A DNA stretch of 64,000 bases from Thermotoga sp. Mc24 (GTDB lineage: Bacteria > Thermotogota > Thermotogae > Thermotogales > Thermotogaceae): positions 248,001 through 312,000 of the forward strand of contig NZ_JSFH01000012.1 of assembly GCF_000784835.1 (NCBI RefSeq), in the 5' to 3' direction. Shown here piece after piece: positions 39,509 to 50,232 of the stretch. The stretch's first letter is position 1. Each line of letters opens with the position of its first letter. The notes under the pieces are model-generated. The model did not search any database and had not been told where the DNA came from. It was given only the letters and a program-made list of their open reading frames with translations. The position numbers and the translations under genes were made by a program.

Positions 39509-40075
39509 ATGAAGATAGGCGTTCTGGGTGTTCAGGGAGACGTCAGAGAACACGTGGAAGCTCTCCATAAACTCGGAGTTGAGACCCTGATAGTGAAACT
39601 TCCAGAGCAGCTGGACATGGTGGATGGCCTCATTCTGCCCGGTGGAGAATCGACCACCATGATAAGAATTCTCAAAGAGATGGATATGGATGAAAAGTTG
39701 GTGGAAAGAATAAACAACGGCCTTCCCGTCTTTGCAACGTGTGCCGGTGTGATCCTTCTCGCAAAGCGCATCAAAAACTACTCTCAGGAAAAACTAGGAG
39801 TTTTGGACATAACCGTTGAAAGAAATGCCTACGGAAGACAGGTCGAAAGTTTTGAGACGTTTGTAGAGATACCCGCTGTAGGAAAAGATCCGTTCAGAGC
39901 CATTTTCATAAGGGCTCCGAGGATCGTTGAAACAGGAAAGAATGTGGAAATTCTGGCAACTTACGACTATGATCCTGTTCTAGTGAAAGAAGGAAATATA
40001 CTCGCGTGCACGTTTCACCCAGAACTCACCGACGATTTGAGACTGCACAGATACTTCCTGGAGATGGTGAAATGA
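39509..40075 (+). CDS. pdxT: Pyridoxal 5'-phosphate synthase glutaminase subunit PdxT
   Basis: This class I glutaminase has 188 residues and supplies ammonia to PdxS. GGEST at about 45-49 forms the oxyanion site, C78 in FATCAG is the nucleophile, and H170 and E172 in FHPE complete the triad. It is coupled to the next gene by an ATGA overlap. Confidence 0.98.
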   Translation: MKIGVLGVQGDVREHVEALHKLGVETLIVKLPEQLDMVDGLILPGGESTTMIRILKEMDMDEKLVERINNGLPVFATCAGVILLAKRIKNYSQEKLGVLDITVERNAYGRQVESFETFVEIPAVGKDPFRAIFIRAPRIVETGKNVEILATYDYDPVLVKEGNILACTFHPELTDDLRLHRYFLEMVK

Positions 40076-40701
40076 AAGTGAAGATTGATCTGGAAGATGA
40101 AAAACTCCGTGAACGAATAGCCAGTATCGTTCAAGAGGCAGGTTTTTTCATAAATGAATCGGCGGATGTGATCATCACCGACGATTTGAAAAAACAGGGT
40201 CGGTGGGTGATTCTGGTTTCAAAGAACGTACCTGAAAATATCCCGGAAGGTGTGCTGGACGTGATCGATCCACGCCTTCCGGACTTTTTGCTGAGAAGAA
40301 AATTCGAAATGATGAAGGTGTACCTGATATTCCCATTTGGTATCCTCAGCTATCTCGAAGACGAATTCGAAAAATCAAAGCGATACGGATTTCCACTTTC
40401 TGTTATCTATCTCTTCTTCGAAGATGACGGTACGGCAAGACGTGTCTATGAACTCCTTCGAGAACTTTTGAGGTCTTCTGATAGATTCGATTTCCTGAAG
40501 AGAAACGAAATAATGATCGTTCTTCCCGGAACATCGAAAGAAGGCGCGGAAAGACTCCTCAAAAGGTTGAAGAGAAAGTTCCTGAGATTGGACTGGACAA
40601 AACAGCCGATGCTCGAGTACGGAGTCGCCCAGGTCGAAGACTGGATGGAAACCGTTGAAGATCTGCTTGCATCTCTTGAATCCTCTCTGAGGAGGTTGTA
40701 A
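40072..40701 (+). CDS. Degenerate GGDEF-like protein
   Basis: The 209-residue protein is not a known enzyme to me. Its first 80 residues look like a small sensor-type domain. From about 105 the sequence follows a diguanylate-cyclase fold: PLSVIYLFFEDDG, then RSSDRFDFLKRNEIMIVLPG and SKEGAERLLKRLKRKF. The place of the GGDEF active motif holds KRNEI, so catalysis is unlikely. It could be a nucleotide-binding or purely structural relic. It is translated from ATGA at the end of pdxT. Confidence 0.6.
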   Translation: MKVKIDLEDEKLRERIASIVQEAGFFINESADVIITDDLKKQGRWVILVSKNVPENIPEGVLDVIDPRLPDFLLRRKFEMMKVYLIFPFGILSYLEDEFEKSKRYGFPLSVIYLFFEDDGTARRVYELLRELLRSSDRFDFLKRNEIMIVLPGTSKEGAERLLKRLKRKFLRLDWTKQPMLEYGVAQVEDWMETVEDLLASLESSLRRL

Positions 40702-40705
40702 AAAT

Positions 40706-41727
40706 CTGAGTAAAAAAGAGTGGATCAACATAATTCTGGCACTGGCTTTTGGATTTCTCGCCGTTGTTTTTATTTTCAGGGAAGTGGATCCCGCTGAATT
40801 TTCCAGATATTTTCATTTGAAATCTCTCCTTTACATGTTCCTTCTCTGCGGAACATTTGTTTTTTCTATCGTCATAGACTCTCTCAGGATGAAATGGCTC
40901 TACTCATTTGTGTGGAAAGAGAAGTTTCCACTGTACGATGCCTTCTTCAACAATTACATGAGTTTTGTCTTCAGCATGCTCACCCCTTTCTATTTTGGAG
41001 GACAGTTTTTCCAGACGTATCACCTCTCAAAAATGGGTTTCAAATCTGAACACAATGTGAACGTGATTCTTTCCAGATTTGTAGAATACCTGATCTCCGT
41101 TACTGTTCTTTCGATTCTGGGCCTTGTGAGATACAGAAACTTTCTCTTCTCGAACGCACTTTTGACTTCAAAGTTGATACTTCTCGCGTACCTCATCAGC
41201 GTATCGTTCATTGCTGTTTTGATGTCTGCGCTGATAAATCCTCCCCTCATCGCACGTCTTTTTAACGCTTTCAAAAGAATAAGATGGATAGATCGACTCA
41301 TCAAAAAGATCACCAAAGCAGAAGACTGGGATACCAGATTTCTCGAATGGACAGAAAAATTGAAGGAAAGTGTTCAAGTACTCTGGAAAAGCGGCTTTAT
41401 GTTTTTTGATTTTCCTCTCACTTTCATTTCCCTGCTTGTTCAATCTTTTGTTCTCTACCTTGCCATCTGGCTCACATCCGGAAAAATAGGTTTCCTCGAT
41501 GTCACAGGCCTCTTCTATTTCTTGAGTTTGGTCGTGTTTTACATACCCACTCCTGGAGCGAGTGGAGGAGTGGAAGCGGTTTATCAGATCGTTTTTTCCA
41601 AGATTTTGAATTCTTCCGAAAAAACACTCGCCTCCATTCTCATCTGGAGGATTTCCACCTATTACCTTCCGATATTCATTGGTATAGCATTCCTCTTGAT
41701 TTACCGCTATCCGAAGGAAGTGACAAA

Positions 41728-41731
<4 letters not shown>
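40706..41731 (+). CDS. UPF0104 / lysylphosphatidylglycerol-synthase-like membrane protein (flippase family), CTG start
   Basis: The protein has about eight membrane helices, with YNNYMSF-like FFNNYMSFVFSMLTPFYFGG and YIPTPGASGGVEAVYQ, which mark this LPG-synthase membrane-domain family. The first standard start (GTG 40784) would remove the first helix (INIILALAFGFLAVVFIF). Upstream the frame is open to a stop at 40688. The only codon properly spaced from GGAGGT (40691-40696) is CTG 40706, nine bases away. I therefore annotate a CTG start, which is unusual. The last 4 nt overlap the next gene. Confidence 0.75.
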
Positions 41732-44011
<2,280 letters not shown>

Positions 44012-44012
<1 letters not shown>

Positions 44013-44773
44013 TGTCAGGTCATAACAAGTGGGCCAATATTAAACACAGGAAGATGGCCCAGGATGCGAAGAAATCCAAGATTTTCACAAAACTAATCAG
44101 AGAAATCATCGTTGCGGCAAGAGAAGGAGGAGGAAACATAGAAACAAATCCGCGATTGAGAGCGGCAGTTGAAAAAGCAAGGGCGGAAAACATGCCCAAA
44201 GAAAACATTGAAAGAGCCATAAAGAGAGGAACAGGAGAACTCGAGGGAGTAGACTACCAGGAAGTGATCTACGAAGGATACGCACCCGGAGGAGTCGCCG
44301 TGTACATCAGAGCGCTCACAGACAACAAAAACAGAACCGCTCAGGAGCTCAGGCATCTGTTCAACAAATACGGTGGCAGCCTTGCGGAAAGCGGTTCGGT
44401 GAGCTGGATATTCGAAAGAAAGGGTGTTATCGAAATCTCGAGAGATAAGGTGAAAGATCTGGAAGAACTCATGATGATCGCTATAGACGCGGGTGCGGAA
44501 GACATAAAAGACACAGAAGATCCAATACAGATAATCACAGCACCTGAGAACATCTCAGAAGTGAAGAGCAAGCTGGAAGAAGCCGGTTACGAGGTGGAAT
44601 CTAAGGTAACATTCATCCCTAAAAACACGGTGAAAGTCACAGGCAAAGATGCCGAAAAAGTTCTTGAATTTCTCAACGCGCTGGAAGATATGGACGACGT
44701 GCAGGAAGTGTATTCGAACTTTGAAATGGACGACAAAGAGATGGAGGAGATACTTTCCAGGCTGGAAGGATAA
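44012..44773 (+). CDS. yebC: YebC/PmpR family protein (TACO1 homologue)
   Basis: The protein has 253 residues starting [17 protein letters not shown], the family signature; [12 protein letters not shown] and [11 protein letters not shown]-like [11 protein letters not shown] follow. Members act as transcriptional regulators or as ribosome-linked factors that ease polyproline stalling. ATG 44009 is too close to GGAGGTG, so ATG 44012 is chosen; the overlap with the phosphatase is then one base. Confidence 0.95.
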
Positions 44774-44781
44774 CCCTGATT

Positions 44782-45498
44782 TTGTTTGTTTTAGTAACTG
44801 TCTCTGCATACGCTGGTTTCATCGAAGTGGGAGCAGGAGTTTATAATGGTTCTCCCACACTGGGTTTCGTACTGTCTCCCGAACTCAAAACAGATTTCAT
44901 AGAAGGAAAATTCAGGTTCGATTTTTTTGCAAGTTTTTCGGAAGGGGAGCTTTCTCTCCTTCCTTTCATTTACGGCAATCCTGTTTATTTCCGATTCGGA
45001 ATCGATGATTTTTCATTCGAATATCACGCACCGACAGTTTTGAAGGCATCTTTTGTACCGTTCAAAAAGAGCTGGAACGTGAGACTTGGTTTCATGGGTA
45101 GTATCTGGAACGGAGAAAATGTTTTCTTCTTCACGGAGAAACCTGTGTTTCTCGTTTTGTCGAACGATGGTAACTACCATATCGGTCTGAACTTCAAAGT
45201 ATTCGATACAGGCCTCGAACTCTTCGTTGAAAACGAAAAACCCGGTGTCTGGTTGGAACTTGGGAGTTTAAAAGTTGGTGTTTCAAACTGGATTGGTTTG
45301 ATCTTCGAGCGTAAAAAAGCAGTGGTCCGTCTTCTTTACGATGGAGAATTCAAACCCGGTTTGACGTTGCTCGAGGAAAACGGATGGATCTTCATCAACA
45401 GCGACTACGTAGAAGGAAGTTGGAAGGTGGGAAGATTCCATGCAGGAGGAAAGATCGGAAAAGAAAATTGGGCCTTTCAAATTTCAATCGAATTTTGA
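44782..45498 (+). CDS. Unknown secreted or outer-membrane beta-strand protein
   Basis: I do not recognise this protein of about 238 residues. It has a hydrophobic N-terminus ending VSAYA, then alternating strands rich in Phe, Gly and Tyr, with charged turns, and ends SIEF, as outer-membrane barrels often do. The first standard start is TTG 44782. Upstream in-frame CTG 44776 and ATT 44779 would add a charged/hydrophobic leader and are spaced 5-8 bases from GGAAGGA, so the true start is uncertain. It overlaps cheR by 59 nt and follows yebC by 8 bases. Confidence 0.6.
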   Translation: MFVLVTVSAYAGFIEVGAGVYNGSPTLGFVLSPELKTDFIEGKFRFDFFASFSEGELSLLPFIYGNPVYFRFGIDDFSFEYHAPTVLKASFVPFKKSWNVRLGFMGSIWNGENVFFFTEKPVFLVLSNDGNYHIGLNFKVFDTGLELFVENEKPGVWLELGSLKVGVSNWIGLIFERKKAVVRLLYDGEFKPGLTLLEENGWIFINSDYVEGSWKVGRFHAGGKIGKENWAFQISIEF

Positions 45499-46288
45499 GT
45501 GGAAGGAATTTCCTCAGGAGGAATTCGAATGGTTCGTGAAAGAAGTTGAAAAGAGGTTCGGGCTGAACCTCTCTTCTTACAAACCGCAGAGGGTAAAGCG
45601 CAGAACAGAACTTCTTCTCAGGAAGTACAACGTAGATTACAGAGAGTATATAAACATGCTCACAAAGGACAAGAAGTACCTCGATGAATTCATGGATAAG
45701 ATGACGATAAACGTGACAGAGTTCTTCAGAAATCCGGAAAAATGGTGGGAACTGAGAGATGAAATCATTCCTCTGATTGCAAAAAATTCCCTTAGGATGA
45801 AGTTCTGGAGCGCGGGTTGTTCCTCTGGAGAGGAACCGTACTCCCTGGCCATCCTGGTTCACGAACTCAATCTTTCCTATAAAACTCGTATTCTGGCAAC
45901 GGACATCGACATCGGCGTGCTTAGAAGAGCCCAGGAAGGGATTTACGAAGAAAGGGCCTTCGTCAGCACTCCAAAGGAATACCTGGAAAAATACTTTGAG
46001 AAGCTACCAGATGGAAGGTACAGGATAAAAGATTCTGTGAAGAAAATCGTGGAATTCAAAATGCACGATCTTTTGAGAGATCCGTTCGAAAAGAACTTCG
46101 ATCTGATATTGTGTCGAAACGTGGTTATTTACTTCGAACCAGAAGCGAAAAATGAGCTCTACAGGAAGTTCGCTGAATCCATGAAACTGGGAGGTTTCTT
46201 CTTCGTCGGAAACACCGAAAGAATTTTCAACTACAAGGAACTGGGATTTGAGATATACAAACCGTTCATCTACAGAAAGGTGAAATAG
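45440..46288 (+). CDS. cheR: CheR-type chemoreceptor methyltransferase
   Basis: The 282-residue enzyme transfers methyl groups from S-adenosylmethionine to chemoreceptor glutamates. It has a helical N-domain ([14 protein letters not shown] is the family motif), the SAM site [16 protein letters not shown] and [17 protein letters not shown] 45440 lies within the upstream gene behind GGAAGGTGGGAAG. The rest of the chemotaxis system is elsewhere. Confidence 0.93.
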   Translation: MQEERSEKKIGPFKFQSNFEWKEFPQEEFEWFVKEVEKRFGLNLSSYKPQRVKRRTELLLRKYNVDYREYINMLTKDKKYLDEFMDKMTINVTEFFRNPEKWWELRDEIIPLIAKNSLRMKFWSAGCSSGEEPYSLAILVHELNLSYKTRILATDIDIGVLRRAQEGIYEERAFVSTPKEYLEKYFEKLPDGRYRIKDSVKKIVEFKMHDLLRDPFEKNFDLILCRNVVIYFEPEAKNELYRKFAESMKLGGFFFVGNTERIFNYKELGFEIYKPFIYRKVK

Positions 46289-46849
46289 ATGGCGTTTGTG
46301 ATGGTTCTCACAATTGTTCTGGATCAGCTTACAAAGCGGATAGCAAGCGAGATACACGGAACTTTCTTCATAGTTCCGGGTTTTTTGAGATTCGTGAAGG
46401 CAACCAACCGAGGAATCGCACTCGGGTTGTTTAAAAATCTTTCCGAACAGCTTCTCTGGACCGTGATGTTCGTTGTTGTTTTTCTCTCCCTGCTTCCTTA
46501 TATTTTCAAGTTCAGCAGGCTGGAAAGAATAGCCATGGGCTTCATTCTTGGGGGAGCTCTCGGCAACCTTCTCGACAGAATCAGATTCGGATACGTTCTT
46601 GATTTTCTGAACTTGACCTTTCTCCCAACGATATTCAACCTAGCGGATGTGTTCATCATAGTCGGAGGAGCGCTTATGATACTGGGAGTTTTCAGAGGTG
46701 GAGACAATGAAAGTTTGGAGAGTCGAAAAAAGAGAAGAGGGCTGGAGACTGGATCAGTTTTTGAAGGAGAAGACACCATCATGGATCTCGAGATCAATGA
46801 TTCAAAAAGCGATAAAAGAGGGCAAAGTGAAGGTCAACGGTCAGATTAA
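46289..46849 (+). CDS. lspA: Lipoprotein signal peptidase (signal peptidase II, LspA)
   Basis: The protein has 186 residues and four membrane helices. VLDQLTKR, TNRGIALGL, GNLLDRIRFGYVLDFL and FNLADVFII hold the two catalytic Asp. It cuts prolipoprotein signal peptides. The membrane part ends near residue 137. A charged hydrophilic tail of about 48 residues, absent from typical LspA, is encoded entirely in the overlap with rluD (143 nt). ATG 46289 immediately follows the cheR stop. Confidence 0.93.
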   Translation: MAFVMVLTIVLDQLTKRIASEIHGTFFIVPGFLRFVKATNRGIALGLFKNLSEQLLWTVMFVVVFLSLLPYIFKFSRLERIAMGFILGGALGNLLDRIRFGYVLDFLNLTFLPTIFNLADVFIIVGGALMILGVFRGGDNESLESRKKRRGLETGSVFEGEDTIMDLEINDSKSDKRGQSEGQRSD

Positions 46850-47642
46850 AAAACCAAGTTACAAGTTGAAAGAGGGTGAAATAGTAGAGGTTGACCTCCC
46901 TGAAAAGCCGCAGGAAGCGACCGTTCAACCCGAAGAGATAGAATTGAAAGTTCTTTATGAAGATAGAGACATCATAGTTATCGACAAACCCGGAGACATG
47001 ATCGTTCATCCTGTTCCCTCCAAACTCAGCGGAACTCTTGTGAACGCTCTTCTTCATCACTGCAAAGATCTTCAGGGAGTTGGGGGAAAGCTCCGTCCGG
47101 GAATAGTTCACAGGCTCGACAAAGAGACCTCTGGTGTCATGGTAGTAGCCAAAAATGACTTCGCACATCAAAGCCTCTCGAAGCAGTTCAAAGATCGAAA
47201 GGTGAAGAAGACCTACATACTCCTGGCGAAAGGCAGAATGAAAAATGATGAAGGAGTTATCGATCTTCCACTCGCGAGACATCCCGTTCTGAGGATAAAA
47301 ATGGCTGTCGTTGAAACAGGGAAAGAAGCGATCACAGAGTACAGAGTTCTGAAAAGGTTCGATGATGTCGCTACACTCGTTCTCGCCTTTCCCAAAACAG
47401 GTAGAACACACCAGATCAGGGTGCACATGAAAAGCCTCGGTCATCCGATCATGGGAGACAAAATCTACGGGAAGCCGAAAGAGGATGAGATCTTCGGAAT
47501 AAAAAGGCAGATGCTTCACGCCCTGAAACTCGGTTTCTTCCACCCTCGAACGGGCGAATGGATGGAGTTCGTCTCACCTCTGCCGGAGGACTTCAAAGAA
47601 GCCATCAGAAGGATCCATGAATACGTGAGGGAAAGATCATGA
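46707..47642 (+). CDS. rluD: Large-subunit pseudouridine synthase (RluD/RluC family)
   Basis: The 311-residue protein has an N-terminal S4 domain (about 10-70; RLDQFLKEKTPSWISRS and GKVKVNG) and a catalytic domain with GIVHRLDKETSGVMVVAK (catalytic Asp in HRLD) and GRTHQIRVH. It makes pseudouridine in 23S rRNA. ATG 46707 is behind GAGGTGGAG and inside lspA. The exact target positions cannot be told. Confidence 0.94.
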   Translation: MKVWRVEKREEGWRLDQFLKEKTPSWISRSMIQKAIKEGKVKVNGQIKKPSYKLKEGEIVEVDLPEKPQEATVQPEEIELKVLYEDRDIIVIDKPGDMIVHPVPSKLSGTLVNALLHHCKDLQGVGGKLRPGIVHRLDKETSGVMVVAKNDFAHQSLSKQFKDRKVKKTYILLAKGRMKNDEGVIDLPLARHPVLRIKMAVVETGKEAITEYRVLKRFDDVATLVLAFPKTGRTHQIRVHMKSLGHPIMGDKIYGKPKEDEIFGIKRQMLHALKLGFFHPRTGEWMEFVSPLPEDFKEAIRRIHEYVRERS

Positions 47643-50167
47643 TTCCATGGGTGATATCTCCCTATTCTTTCGATGGCTCAGTCGTTCGATTCGAAAAACT
47701 GGCCCTTCTCTTGAAAAGAAAGGGACTGAAATCAGTCATCCTCGCCGACAGAAACTTCCACGCCGCCGTGAAGTTCAACACGATCATGAGGAAACACGGC
47801 CTGATACCGGTTCACGGTCTCTGGAAAGACGGCAGAATCTTCGTCGCGAGAAACAGAGAGGAATTCGACAGCCTGGTCAGGTACTACAACGGAGAAACAC
47901 ATGAAATCGAAGACATACCTGTTTTCCAAGAAAGCGAACTAACACCTGTGAGATATCTCGATGCCTCTGAAAAAAAGGCCAGCATCTTCATGAGAAAGAT
48001 CTTCGGACTCGACGAAGACGTTCAGGGTTTTCCAGAAAAATGTGAAGATGTGGCCGACATTCTGAACGCAGAAGCCTACGATCTCAGAGTGAATCACAGA
48101 TTTCCCACTCCTCCAAAGGGTTGGAACGAATCACTCATAAAAAAGGCAGAACCATTGGGTGAAGAGTACGTCAGCCGCCTGAAAAGAGAACTCGAGGTGA
48201 TAAAAAGAAAGGGTTTCACCCCGTACATCTACACGGTGGAAAAAGTGGTAGAGATCGCAAAGAAAATGGGCATAAAAGTCGGTCCTGGAAGAGGAAGTGC
48301 GGTTGGTTCTCTCGTTGCATACCTGTGCGGAATAACAGAGGTAGATCCAATAAAATACGACCTTCTCTTCGAACGCTTCTTGAACGAAGAAAGGCAGGAA
48401 CCACCCGATATAGATGTGGATGTGGAAGACAGGAGAAGAAAAGACCTGATAAAGGAATTATCAAAGTCTTTTCAAGTCTATCAAGTTTCAACCTTCGGAA
48501 ACCTCACAGAGAAATCTCTGAAAAACCTCATAAACTCCGTTCTTCCAGATGCGTCTCTTGAAGAGAAAAACGAAATCTACAAAACCGTTTACGGACTGCC
48601 GCACCACCCCAGTGTTCACGCCGCGGGAGTCGTGATCTCAGAAAATCCTCTTCCATTGCCTACAAGAACGGAAGAAAATATTCCGATAACGGACTACGAC
48701 ATGTACGATCTCCAAGAAATAGGTGTTGTGAAGATCGATATACTGGGTCTTAAAACCCTCTCGTTCATAAAAGATTTCAAAAAAGAGGTTTTTGACTATT
48801 CCGACGAAAAAACGTACCATATCATCTCCAAAGGAAAAACCCTCGGTGTGTTCCAGCTTGAAGGCCTTCAGGCAAGAAAACTGTGCAGAAGAATCTCTCC
48901 CAGAAACATGAACGAACTCTCCACTCTCCTTGCCCTAAACAGACCTGGCCCGTTGAGGTCTGGTCTGGACGTCATGTTTTCGAATCCAAAGAATGTTCCT
49001 GCGTTTTTCAGGAGGATGTTTCCAGAGACAAGAGGGGTTCTGATCTATCAGGAACAGATCATGCGACTCGCCATGTTCGCGGGCCTCTCAGGCACCGAAG
49101 CGGATATTTTGAGGAGGGCCATTGCGAAGAAAGAAAGAGAAAAAATGGAACCACTCCTTGAAAAGATGAAAAAAGGCCTCCTTGAAAAAGGTATGGAGAA
49201 CGCAGAACAGATTCTCGAAATCCTCCTGAACTTTTCCTCGTACGCCTTCAACAAATCCCACAGCGTCGCATACGCTCACATCACATACCAAACGGCATAT
49301 TTAAAAGCCCATCATTTTGAAGAATTTTTCAAACTCTACTTCGCGTACAATTCTTCCGACACCGGAAAGATCTTTCTTGCCGTTCAGGAACTGAGAAACG
49401 AAGGATACAGAGTGCATCCCCCAGATATCAACATCTCCGGGAAAGATCTGACCTTTCATGGTAAAGACGTTTATCTTCCCCTGACGGTTGTGAAAGGATT
49501 GGGAACGACCCTGGTTGAACAGATCGAAAAAATCAGGCCGATCAGTAGTGTGAGAGATCTCCAGGAGAAGGTAATCGGCGTTCCAAGAAACGTTATAGAA
49601 AATCTGATCATAGCAGGCGCTTTCGACGGACTTTATGAAAACAGAAAACTGGCACTGGAAGAACTGAATAAAAAGGTTGAGAAAGATATTCTGGAAATTC
49701 GAAGTCTCTTTGGAGAAAAGGTGGAGCAGGAAAGTTCAAACGTTAAAATAGGAGATATCACCGAACTCGAAGAGAAAAGCATGGGATTTCCGTTGACACC
49801 AGTTCTCGAAGTCCCAACAGGGCTCTTTGCTTGTATAGCCGATGTCTTCACGTATGGTAGGATCCTTCCCGTACTCGTCAAGAGAGTTTCGAGAAACATC
49901 GTGACGGATGGTCTTTCCGTTTGCCGTGTGAGCACAGACATTCCCGATGGTGTTCACCTTGTGCTCCTCTCTCCCCTCCAGAAGATTATCAAAATCTGGC
50001 CCTTCAATGAAAACACCAGGTTCGTGTACAGAGTGGATCCCACCTCGATGCTGGAAAAGGCTGGTCAAAACGAGATAACGGAAATTCTAAAAAACGGCGC
50101 CGTAGCAAGGTATGAAGGCTACCGACCTCTAACGGATGAATATCGCTATAGAGTCGTTCCTCGGTAA
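47639..50167 (+). CDS. dnaE: DNA polymerase III alpha-subunit homologue, short form (DnaE)
   Basis: The 842-residue C-family polymerase has a shortened PHP domain without the usual His/Asp metal ligands (HTHYS and TDH-type motifs are replaced by VISPYS and ADRN). The palm motifs remain: GPGRGSAVGSLVAYLCGIT at about 220, PPDIDVDVEDRRR with the two catalytic Asp, and VKIDILGLKTL with the third. The helix-hairpin-helix and C-terminal regions are reduced. T. maritima also encodes PolC elsewhere, so this copy may be an accessory polymerase. It overlaps rluD by 4 nt and ends the long operon with no clear terminator. Confidence 0.92.
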   Translation: MIPWVISPYSFDGSVVRFEKLALLLKRKGLKSVILADRNFHAAVKFNTIMRKHGLIPVHGLWKDGRIFVARNREEFDSLVRYYNGETHEIEDIPVFQESELTPVRYLDASEKKASIFMRKIFGLDEDVQGFPEKCEDVADILNAEAYDLRVNHRFPTPPKGWNESLIKKAEPLGEEYVSRLKRELEVIKRKGFTPYIYTVEKVVEIAKKMGIKVGPGRGSAVGSLVAYLCGITEVDPIKYDLLFERFLNEERQEPPDIDVDVEDRRRKDLIKELSKSFQVYQVSTFGNLTEKSLKNLINSVLPDASLEEKNEIYKTVYGLPHHPSVHAAGVVISENPLPLPTRTEENIPITDYDMYDLQEIGVVKIDILGLKTLSFIKDFKKEVFDYSDEKTYHIISKGKTLGVFQLEGLQARKLCRRISPRNMNELSTLLALNRPGPLRSGLDVMFSNPKNVPAFFRRMFPETRGVLIYQEQIMRLAMFAGLSGTEADILRRAIAKKEREKMEPLLEKMKKGLLEKGMENAEQILEILLNFSSYAFNKSHSVAYAHITYQTAYLKAHHFEEFFKLYFAYNSSDTGKIFLAVQELRNEGYRVHPPDINISGKDLTFHGKDVYLPLTVVKGLGTTLVEQIEKIRPISSVRDLQEKVIGVPRNVIENLIIAGAFDGLYENRKLALEELNKKVEKDILEIRSLFGEKVEQESSNVKIGDITELEEKSMGFPLTPVLEVPTGLFACIADVFTYGRILPVLVKRVSRNIVTDGLSVCRVSTDIPDGVHLVLLSPLQKIIKIWPFNENTRFVYRVDPTSMLEKAGQNEITEILKNGAVARYEGYRPLTDEYRYRVVPR

Positions 50168-50178
50168 GCACAGTATGC

Positions 50179-50184
50179 TATAAT
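50179..50184 (+). promoter_or_regulatory. -10 box of the binding-protein gene
   Basis: TATAAT about 48 bases before the ATG at 50233. No good -35 match at the right spacing. It marks the break after the dnaE operon. Confidence 0.5.
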
Positions 50185-50232
50185 TCAAATATAGTAAGGA
50201 GTCATCACATTTTTGGAAAGGGGGATTTCGTT

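Noticed and set aside
38519-39568. A 349-residue minus-strand frame opposite pdxS
   Set aside because: It is a shadow of PdxS, whose motifs are fully conserved.
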